This document shows positions 1 to 7,370 of a stretch of DNA of 10,145 nucleotides, piece by piece. A program made the position numbers and the translations under genes. Origin of the DNA: Spirogloea muscicola (Eukaryota; Streptophyta; Zygnematophyceae; Spirogloeales; Spirogloeaceae); NCBI GenBank assembly GCA_009602725.1, contig WELB01000103.1, forward strand, positions 410,005 through 420,149, given 5' to 3'. The notes beneath the pieces were generated by a model that was given only the letters and a program-made list of their open reading frames with translations, made no database searches and was not told where the DNA came from. How positions within the stretch are numbered: position 1 is the stretch's first letter; every line of letters starts with the position of its first letter.

Positions 1-2110
1 GCCGCGGCCGCCGCCCGCGCCGCCGGGGTCCAGGTGCAGACGCCGGCGGCCGAGGTGGAGCGCGTCCTGGCGGCGGCCTCCCAGGCCGTCACCCTCGTCC
101 TCCACGCCCTGCTCGAGCTGCTGCCCACCGACGACGCCGCGCGCTGGTCCTTTGCCACGGACGCCCTCGACGCCCTGGCGTGCGTGGAGTTCTGCCGCGC
201 GCCGCTCGCCGAGCTCGGCGCGCTGGTGCGGGCCGCGGTGGCAGTGCTGTCCTCCAGCTCAGCTGCGGCCGCCACGCTCGCGCTCTGCGTGCCTCCCTAC
301 GAGTCTCTCACGCGCCTTCCAGGTCCGTGGTGGAACCCTTGCCCAGAACCCTGGACCCTGTCTGCTCAGTCCCAGAGTGCTGGCTGACCTAAACCCGATA
401 CCTCTGAACCCTAGAAACCTAAACTGTAAATTGTAAATCTTAAACCCTGAATCTTGAGCCTAAATCTCATACCCTAAATCTCAAACCCTAACCCCAAGTA
501 AAACTAGATACTAGTCTCCAAGCACAAGCCAAGCTAGTGTCTCTTTAGGCCCCTCCCAACCTGAGCTGCGCTGCACGTTGGCACTCACCAGGACACTGTG
601 GGCGTCGGTGGTCTCCCAGGAGGCGCTGCAGAAGCTGGGGTGCAGTGTGCGTACCGGTGGCAGGATGACACTGTGCAGGCTGCGAGGCTGCACTTCCTCT
701 TCCGCGTGAGCGCTCCCTGCCTTCCAAGGATGTCGGACACTGTCTTCGCTTCCTCTCTTGCTGGCCCCTTACTCCTGTGAGTGATTCCTCGTTCGCTGCC
801 TCTCTTGCTGACCCCTACCTTCTGTGAGTCACACAAGCAATGGCTTCGCAAAGCTGCACTGTTTATCTAAATATCGAGGTCTTAGAATCTGTCCTGCCTG
901 AGAGCAACCCCTGGCCAGCATTGAAGCAAAGTCACTTGGAAGTCTACCTGTGGATACATGACTCGGCTTTGGCGCGGTGAGCAGGTACCTTCAGTACCCC
1001 GTCGAGGACATTGCGCTGTCTGCACACAATCTCTTCAGCACGTACTTGCGAGTACCAGACGTAGAAGGTAGCGAAAGCAGCCTGGCAAGATATGGCAACA
1101 TATCAGAGCACAGCGAGCTGACGGGCTCCATTCGAGAGGACTTGTCCCTGTGTTACATCCAGCGAGCTCTAGAGGTACCCTTGGAGCACCATCGTAGACG
1201 CACATATGTTAACCATCTTGTCTGTGTGTGAATCGAAGTCTAGCTGGCCTTCTGAAAGTGACATTCTGCCCCGCTCACTCTCAGGCCTGTCCAGGGATCA
1301 CGCCGTTCCTCGGCCTCGTGTCCGGCGTGGGCGCCATCTGCAGAGACCTGCCGCCAATCAGCCCGGTTATTCCGTTGAGCTTCCGTCTGGTCGCTGAGAA
1401 GGCTGCCCGCATGTGGGACGAGGCGGAGGCTGGAGGTTGCTCGCCTAGCACGACGCTTGCACCCCTCAGTGGGCAGGACCTGTCTGCAACTCCACAGGCC
1501 ATTGTGGTAGGCATGGAGGGGCAAATGGTTGATGCAGCATCACCCGGAGACCTTCACCTTAGAGGCTCAGAGAGCAGGCAGCCACAACAAGCAAGGGCTG
1601 CTGCAGAGCAGCTCCAGGCTCTCCTTCTGCGGCTCATACCCGTGGTCCCACTTCCAGTGAGTATCACTCTCGGGCGTGTAAGTGAGGGACAATGTTAACT
1701 GTGTAGCGGACAGGGTAGTGGAGCGCAGAAGTGTCCATGGCTGAGTCACAAGCTTCTTGCTTGGTTGCGATCATTGTCTGGCAGCACACAAAGTGCTCCG
1801 GCGGGTCTAATAGAGATGTACATCATCTGACAAACACATCATGGTGCAGGTACTAGAGCTACTCCTTGAAGATGTGTGCAATCTGCTTCTTGGGATGACA
1901 GAGGTGAACAGAAAAGCTGCTCTAGCGGAGCTCTTTGAGGTCTTATCGACCAGTGACGACTACACGCGCAAGCCACTCACCATTCCTTTCTACCAGCACC
2001 TTGTGGAGCTGACATGTTTGCCAGGTAGGAGCTGGTATGCTGCTTCTCAGTCGCAACATGACAAGAGCAAGCTGGACAGAGCAGACAGGATGTCCCAGCA
2101 GAGCTTGTAG
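1..2110 (+). CDS. Plant-type ARM/helical-repeat protein of unknown function (At1g73970-like), 5' partial
   Basis: This gene enters from the left edge. My exon model is 1-322, 620-705, 879-976, 985-1174, 1285-1656 and 1850-2110 (stop TAG 2108-2110), about 442 residues. Phases agree throughout, but the gap between exons 3 and 4 is only 8 bp (see findings). The first exon is Ala/Leu-rich and helical. The recognisable core is at about residues 222-265: a YIQRALE segment, then, across a clean phase-0 intron, PGITPFLGLVSGV and LPPISP, followed by an EKA helix. Near residues 390-400 comes STSDDYTRKP. From memory these match the C-terminal half of an uncharacterised family in land plants represented by Arabidopsis At1g73970 (called 'obscurin-like', ARM-type fold), about 700 residues long. 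No catalytic motif is seen, so a scaffold or adaptor role is only inference. A possible donor at 2025 (GTAGGA) could replace the last 28 residues by an unseen exon. The family call is fairly good; the function is unknown. Confidence 0.6.
388..496. repeat. Degenerate telomere-like (CCCTAAA) tract inside an intron
   Basis: Within the first intron of the ARM-like gene (323-619) the sequence becomes C/T/A-rich with repeated variants of the plant and chlorophyte telomere unit: cctaaacc, gaaccctaga, aacctaaac, ttaaaccctga, gcctaaatc, taccctaaat and caaaccctaac. The copies are imperfect and spaced irregularly, as in an old interstitial telomeric sequence. All are in the C-strand orientation relative to the + strand. 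Splicing would remove it from the message. Confidence 0.7.
745..832. repeat. Two-copy 47-bp tandem repeat in an intron
   Basis: Copy one starts at 745 and copy two at 792. Both begin ttcgct, continue with a cctctcttgctg block and a cccc block, and end in ctgtgagt, with only a handful of mismatches over about 40 bases. The pair lies in the intron (706-878) of the ARM-like gene. Each copy carries a pyrimidine-rich stretch and a donor-like GTGAGT. Confidence 0.7.
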
Positions 2111-2146
2111 ATGCTCACACTGTATAGAGATGCTCACCCTGTACAT
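2109..2146. repeat. Two-copy 19-bp tandem repeat just after the ARM-like stop codon
   Basis: The unit agatgctcacactgtatag (2109-2127) is followed directly by agatgctcaccctgtacat (2128-2146), differing at a few positions. It starts at the stop codon of the ARM-like gene, so it would lie in the 3' UTR. The second copy runs into the palindrome at 2142-2161. Confidence 0.65.
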
Positions 2147-2161
2147 ATACATGTATATGTA
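2142..2161. repeat. 20-bp perfect palindrome, alternating TA/CA
   Basis: The ten bases tacatataca are followed by their exact reverse complement tgtatatgta with no spacer. Alternating purine-pyrimidine sequence of this kind can extrude as a cruciform or arise by dinucleotide slippage. It lies in the presumed 3' UTR of the ARM-like gene. Confidence 0.8.
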
Positions 2162-2300
2162 GCAACTTACCAGCTGCCAGTCTGAGAACTTCCATGAATG
2201 CCCTCGCGGTTGTAGCGCATTATATGGTTCACGGTTCAGGTATCGCTTTATGTAGGGCAGCGCCTTAACTCTCGTAGCCCAAGATAGTCTTCCTTCTAAT

Positions 2301-2330
2301 TGAGCACAGCACCAGATGGTGCTGTGCTCA
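2301..2330. repeat. Perfect 13-bp inverted repeat with a 4-nt loop (hairpin)
   Basis: The left arm tgagcacagcacc (2301-2313) pairs completely with ggtgctgtgctca (2318-2330) around the loop agat. It lies between two convergent genes, about 190 bp beyond the ARM-like stop and 480 bp beyond the carrier stop. It could fold in a 3' UTR or read-through transcript of either strand. It could also be a decayed mobile-element end or a small-RNA precursor, but I see no flanking target-site duplication and the stem is short for a microRNA precursor. Confidence 0.8.
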
Positions 2331-2810
2331 CTCAACAGAGAGACACCAGAAGGTGGGGCGTGCAGCAAAATTTTTGGTTCTCATGCAAGGACGTTCATGT
2401 AGGAGCAATGCATGTCCTATACAACGTTGCAGCATTCAAGGCCTCCTTCGGAACGGCAGTTGGCACCTTGGCTGCCATTACCATGCTTGCAAGCGCTCAC
2501 ATAGATAACTAAAAATTGATTAGCTCGACAAAAAGAATAATTGGAATCAATCATAGGCTGTGCAAATGCTGTGCAGTCAGGTAGAGTTACCCATCAGCTT
2601 ACGGAGCTGTGTGCAGCAATCAATTGGGCAAGCGGCTGAATGGGCAGTCTGTATCAAGTTTGCACTCATGCCAACCCAGGAAGCCAGCCCTCGTACCTGG
2701 CAGCTTTCCAAATCAGATACCAGGCAGCTATGGCCACCTGTGCACCTGTGGCCAACTTGCAAGTGGTTGCCACCAAACCCGACTGCTGCTAGCGAGTGCA
2801 ATCCCAGCTA

Positions 2811-4247
2811 TCAGCTGTGAGCTCTGAAGACAGTGCGCTCGTAGAAGCCAGTGACCTGGTCAGCCACTGCCCAGACGATGGCTTGCCCTGGAGGGATCCT
2901 CATGAGCCTGGGCAGGAGGCCCTTCCACAGCGCAAGGATGCCTTCCTCCGCTGGGCTCCCATACGCGAGAACGTTACGGGGTAAGCATAGCAAGAAATTT
3001 GTACATGTTTTTGTAGCGCTTGTTGTATTCGTGATGCACTGGATCACCCGCCTGACAATAGTGGCTGACCAACATAGTGCAGGATGACTGACCTGCAATT
3101 CGCGTCAAAGCATGGAAAAGCCCGCGGTACCGCAGCTCCATCCCGGGCGACCTATCTTGGGCCATGAGCCTCGTCTTCACCACGTCAAACGGTCCAGTTG
3201 CGCAGGGTCCTGCAGCACATGGCACGCTGTATGCATTACTGGAAATGGATCTCAGCTGCAGCCTACTTGACACTCTGCAATTAAATTGACCTGAAAGATT
3301 AAGTATCTTATTCATCTACTCATTGCTATACTTCAGCATGACAATAATCATAGTTACTAGTAGTGTGAGTTGAGCTGCTGTAGCCCATGCACCTGCGAAT
3401 CCCGCCACAAAGCCCGAGATGATGGACTCGTGCGGCTGCAGTGTGCGGCCGTCACCCTCCCGCTTTCCCCACACGACCGTGTCGAAGAAGTTCTTCGTAG
3501 TAAACATGACCGCCTGATTGGTGCCATTGCGCAGCACCGTGGGCGCCGCGCCGGACCAGAGGCCACGCAGGCCCTCTTCTCGGACAATGGTCCCGACCGC
3601 GTGGACCGGCCCCCGGTACTTGAGCTGGTCGACCGCCAGGCCGCGCTGCTGCTGCAGCCGGATCTTGACCACCTCGAAGGGCGTGACGATGACCAGGGCC
3701 TCGACGACGCCGGCGCCGAAGCCCGCGACGAGGCGGCGGCCCGAGCCGAGGTCGCCGGTGGTCCGGTCGCGCAGAAGGGACTGGAAGACGGCGTTGGTGC
3801 CCATGCGCAGCGCGTACTTGAGCGTCAGGTGCATGGCGAAGGGCGTCAGGCCCTTCCACAGCGCCGCCACGCCCTCCTCCGCCACGATGCTCCGCCCGCA
3901 GTGCACAATGCCCTGTGGCCAGCGGGCTGCACAGTGAGTCGTCGCCCACACTCAGATGGCTCAGCCGCGGCAGCCGAGAGCTGCCGAGAGCCAGCATTGC
4001 CACAGCTGCGTCGGGCTGCGGAGGCCGCGGAGGCCTCGCCGCCGTCACCTTGTACTGGTGCGCGTGGTCCAGCTGCAGGCGCGTCTTGATCACGTCGATG
4101 GGCTGCAGGCAGCAGGCCTGCACGACGCCGCCGAGCGACCCCGACAACGCCTTGAGCGCCGGCGAGCTCACCGGGCGCCGCTCCTGCTGCGGCGCGCNCC
4201 TCAACCTCCTCTAGCAGCTCTACAAGTGGTACAGGTCGAGTCGACAT
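2811..4247 (-). CDS. SFC1: Mitochondrial succinate/fumarate-type carrier (mSFC1 homologue)
   Basis: A complete member of the mitochondrial carrier family of the inner membrane, closest to plant mSFC1 (At5g01340). Exons on the - strand are 4247-4049, 3912-3393, 3209-3093 and 2950-2811 (stop TGA 2813-2811). If the N at 4198 is an extra base the product is 324 residues, typical of the family, and all phases agree. Three repeats carry the Px[D/E]xx[K/R]x[R/K] signature: PIDVIKTR near residues 49-56, PFEVVKIR near 144-151 and PFDVVKTR near 246-253. Other near-identical family blocks are SGSLGGVV, LWKGLTPFA, LKYALRMG, SGAAPTVLRNGTNQAVMFT and LPRLMRIPPGQAI. The family exchanges succinate and fumarate in yeast; the plant protein may prefer citrate-type acids, so the exact substrate is inferred. 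The start is the first ATG before the conserved region. The first 30 residues are not conserved and may be poorly ordered. It lies just downstream of the nocturnin-like gene. Confidence 0.93.
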
Positions 4248-4429
4248 GGCCCCCGTCAGCACGGCTTCCCCCACTCTGTGGCACCTCCGGCCCTCCTAGT
4301 ATAGGGCGTCTTTCATGTAGCCACATTCTTTGCGCTGCATTCTTTGCACTTTCTGCATTTTCTGCCTGAACAATGTATTGGCTTGAATTGGCCTAGCTTT
4401 AATCTCATGCGCACCGCGCGCCTTCTCTC
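4248..4429. promoter_or_regulatory. Short spacer between nocturnin stop and carrier start (probable carrier promoter/5' UTR)
   Basis: Only 182 bp separate the two same-strand genes, so the spacer must hold the nocturnin 3' end and the carrier promoter and leader. At 4323-4366 a short repeated motif (attctttgc, tgcattctttgcac, ttctgcattttctgc) forms a pyrimidine-rich tract on the + strand, purine-rich on the transcribed strand. I see no clear TATA box. The promoter role rests on position only. Confidence 0.4.
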
Positions 4430-6464
4430 TCACGCGCCGCGCTGCCATCCGGCCCACACGGCGGCGCCGCCTCCGTCGTCCCACTGAAGCTCGCAGGCCA
4501 ACATGAGGTGGTCCGACGGCGCCGCCGCCGTGGGCAGGCCATCCGGCCCCACGCTCGCCGCCGGCGGCAGCAGCCGGAAGCCCGCGCACCGCAGGCCGCT
4601 CACCCACACGTAGTCGATCGTCGCCCGCTTCTCGCCGCCCGATCTGCCACCGGCCACGAGCCCCTTCAGCACAGGCATGTCTGCCCTCTCGCTCAGGTTG
4701 CAGGTAGCCATCCCATCAGCGAGGGTGATGCGGAGCAGTCGTCGGGGACCTGAACTTCCATGTTGTGAACTCTGGCTCGAGTGTGTGACGCGGCGCAGCC
4801 CCCCCCTGCCCGTCCTGCACCGCGTGCTCCGCTGCCCTGCACGCTGCGCCAACGCTCTCCAGCTGCAGCGGGTGCCGCTCCACGAGGCCGTATACCTCCG
4901 AGTCTGGCGTAGCGTTGAAGTCGCCGCACAACACTATAGGTAGCCCCCGGCCACCATGGCGCTCTGCTAGCAGCTGACCAGCAGACGTGCACCGAGATGT
5001 TCGTCAGTCAGCGGGCCTGAGTGCGAGCTGCTGTGTGCACGAATCTATGCCCCAAACTATCACCTGCAGCAGCTCCTGCGCCTGCTCCTGGCGGGTCCGC
5101 GCCTCGGCTAATCCCTCCTTTGCCTGCGCATACACCGGGGAGCACAAGCGCACGGAGGCAAGGCTGATTTTTGCCATTCGCATTACCTCTCATTCCGGGG
5201 CCACTGCCTCATTGCAGTACGGCGTTGTCGGCTACTCGTCTGGTACGTATTCCTGTCTGCCAGGGACATGTCTGGTGTCGCGCACAGCTGGCCTGCCCAC
5301 AGTGGCGCTCACCTTCAGGTTCGTGGTTGCCACGACGAGCTCCCGACCTGTGCCGCGCTCCTGCAGCCTGCAGAGCACAGCCCCCTGCATGACAGCGGCA
5401 AACAGTAGCCTGACGCGCCTCACAGAACAGTAGAAGGGGTCCAAGAGGGCATTCATGCAGAAGCTGAAGCGGCCCCAAGTAAGACAGAACAGCCTCCTCT
5501 CTGAAGCAACGCCGGCTGTGTCTCTGCAGAGGCCCTTAGCCACAGGTGCGCAGAGGCGAAGAGGATAGAGGGCCAGGCATCGATGTTTGAGCATTGGGAT
5601 TATCCCCTTTTGCAGCGGGCTATGCAAGCGCAAGTGCCATTCACCTGACTGTGCAGCTGGCCTCGAGGACCGGTGTACCGCCACCTCACTTCATCTGAGA
5701 TGAGCCACTCAGCTGGTCCGAGTCACCTGACCGGCTCCACACCAACATCCCAGTCTTGCCTCGTGCAAACACGGTTCTGCAGCAGTGTGCTTGCTTGGTC
5801 TCCTCACCGCAGACGTCGAAGCGGTCAGTGCGGAAGAAGACGGCGCACCCGTCGGGCGGAAAGCCCAGGCGCTGCACGTTGAGAAGCAGCAGCGGCCTCA
5901 GAGCCGGGTGTCGCTCCGGTGCCAACGAGCGCCCCGGCAGTATGATAACCCAATAGGCCATGGAAAGCCTGAAGCTCGTATGTCTGTGCACCCTGACCCC
6001 CATCACATGTCCTCAGGATACGTAGCTATGTACCTCGGCGGGGGACGGCGCCTTGGGGAGGAAAAGGCCGGCGTAACCTTGGCGAGCCAGCTCCGGCGAG
6101 AAGAAGTCATCTGCAGCAGCAGCAGCAGCATCGCCTCAGGGCCCTCGCCTCAATCGCCGGGCCAGCGTGCCCACGGCTGATGCACGGCCGTGGCTTGCCC
6201 GGCATCAGCAACGCTGCAAAACCCACCAAAGTGATTGAGCTCCTGAAGGCAGGCGAGGTCCGGCGCGGCGTGCAGGAGCAGCGCCAGGAGGCGCGGCGCG
6301 CGGTGGCTCCAGGCCAGCGCCGCCGGCGGCGCCCGCACGAAGTCGCCGTCCTGCGCCAGGCCGTCCGCCAGCACGTTCCACTGGACGACGCGGAGGCGCA
6401 GCCCCTCCGCCGGCGGCTGCGGCGCCGGCTGTGGCGGCAGCAGCCCGGCCGGGTCGGCCGCCAT
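4430..6464 (-). CDS. Nocturnin-like endonuclease/exonuclease/phosphatase (EEP) family protein
   Basis: Exons on the - strand are 6464-6227, 6110-6034, 5871-5808, 5500-5313, 5123-5064, 4973-4750 and 4643-4430 (stop TGA 4432-4430). All phases match, giving 354 residues. Motifs follow nocturnin order: VVQWNVLA (Asn30), CLQELNHF (Glu75), PPDGCAVFFR (112-119), ELVVATTNLK then AKEGLAEAR (about 180-197), PIVLCGDFNATPDSEVY (Asp227, Asn229), EPEFTTWKFR, RATIDYVW (Asp294) and PSDH (Asp328, His329). These supply the metal-binding and catalytic residues of the fold. Animal nocturnin removes the 2'-phosphate from NADP(H) and was earlier described as a deadenylase; the algal substrate is inferred. Oddities are Asn187 where the family usually has His (THLKA), Asn77 where nocturnin has Asp, and about 27 extra residues near 127-153 that vanish if exon 4 starts at 5418, though the frame then breaks. 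The ATG at 6464 gives no evident transit peptide, but an upstream exon cannot be excluded. Confidence 0.87.
6114..6131. repeat. (CAG)6 trinucleotide repeat at a splice acceptor
   Basis: Six CAG units on the + strand read as CTG units on the - strand and run directly into the CAG acceptor of nocturnin exon 2 (exon begins at 6110). The repeat therefore occupies the place of the pyrimidine tract of that intron. Confidence 0.85.
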
Positions 6465-7370
6465 GGAGCGCCCGCCCAGGCTCCAGAAGCTCGTCGCTTC
6501 GGCTTCAGCGCACGTCCCGAGCCAACAAGGGAAGACGTACTCACCAAAACGGGGCTATGGCTGTGAAAACAGGTAGAAAGGGCTCGCCCGTTGAGGATAG
6601 GCTCTGGCCAGGGGAACCACTTCCAGGAGCCTAGCTTCTCTGACCTGAAGCTGCTTAGCAGGGATTACTGAGGAATACGCAGCTGCTTTGTTTCTTGTTG
6701 TGAAAATGGACTCATAGACTTCCAGCAGAGGGTGATGGCTGTGGTTGGCCAGCCCAGGAAAAGGAAGAACCAAGTCCAAAGGGGCCAGAAAAGCGCTGAA
6801 GCACAAAGCGACTCACGCCGTGACAGGCCTGCCCAGAAGTAGACTGCCTGAAGCATCCAGTTGATGACCAGGTCAACGGAGGTTGCCCAATGCTCAGCCC
6901 CACCTACCCACCTCTGCTCACCAGCAACACCGTGATCTTCCCCTACACGACCAAGCGGCCAGCTCTGCTATCAGCAACAATGTCCTGCCTGGCTCACCTG
7001 ACCTGATGATGGCCGACGAGGCTCGACACCCACGTGGCCAGCTCAGCTCGAGGTGCATGATCCTCCTATACTGGCTCATGTCCCGCAACCGCATCACAAA
7101 GTATCTACGAGCTCTTCTCATTTCTTGCTATTTGTGCTCGAGGCAGGCAACTGGCCATGCCCTCCTTTACGCCCTGTTCACGCATGCTATAGTCACAGTC
7201 ACACTTGTAACTCTGCTAGCCCTAAGTATGCACAACAATCAAACTCTTGTAACCTTCCTGCAGCCTCACTAAGGAGCGCCTCGCTGGCCCAGCCTGTGTG
7301 AACGAGGCCTAGGCACAACAGCAAAGGCATCGCAGAGCAGCACATGTACAAAACCTAGTCAAGCCTCGTG
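6465..7370. other. Spacer without recognisable gene (906 bp)
   Basis: This lies between the nocturnin start and the 3' end of the E3 ligase gene, both on the - strand, so it should hold the nocturnin promoter and leader and the ligase 3' UTR. The longest open frame (6883-7272, +) begins at a TTG, has no family motif and looks like chance. I saw no tRNA, hairpin or long repeat. A short non-conserved 5' exon of the nocturnin gene could be hidden here. Confidence 0.5.

Larger units (their letters stand above)
2111..2810. other. Convergent intergenic spacer (700 bp)
   Basis: This spacer separates the 3' ends of the + strand ARM-like gene and the - strand carrier, so it should hold both 3' UTRs. 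It holds the tandem repeat, palindrome and hairpin listed separately, and an AT-rich patch near 2505-2560. Short open frames exist on both strands, but none has recognisable motifs, exon-like composition or a matching splice pattern. Scanning by eye I did not find the TGTAA poly(A) signal common in green algae, on the proper strand for either gene. Confidence 0.6.

Noticed and set aside
3370-4089. Long + strand open frame (239 codons) opposite the carrier gene
   Set aside because: It is the antisense of the conserved carrier exon and a GC-rich shadow. It has low-complexity Arg/Ala/Glu composition and no family motif.
6107-6547. - strand frame rich in Arg and Ser overlapping the nocturnin first exon
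   Set aside because: It is an out-of-frame shadow of the first exon. The frame from ATG 6464 carries the QWN and LQE motifs.
7198-7254. Two TGTAA motifs (+ strand), the common green-algal poly(A) signal
   Set aside because: There is no + strand gene ending here; the neighbouring genes are on the - strand, so the motifs have no gene to serve.
6883-7272. 129-codon + strand open frame in the spacer, with hydrophobic segments near its end
   Set aside because: It starts at a TTG, has no recognisable motif, and its composition is like that of the surrounding spacer. The hydrophobic stretch is not convincing as a membrane protein on its own.
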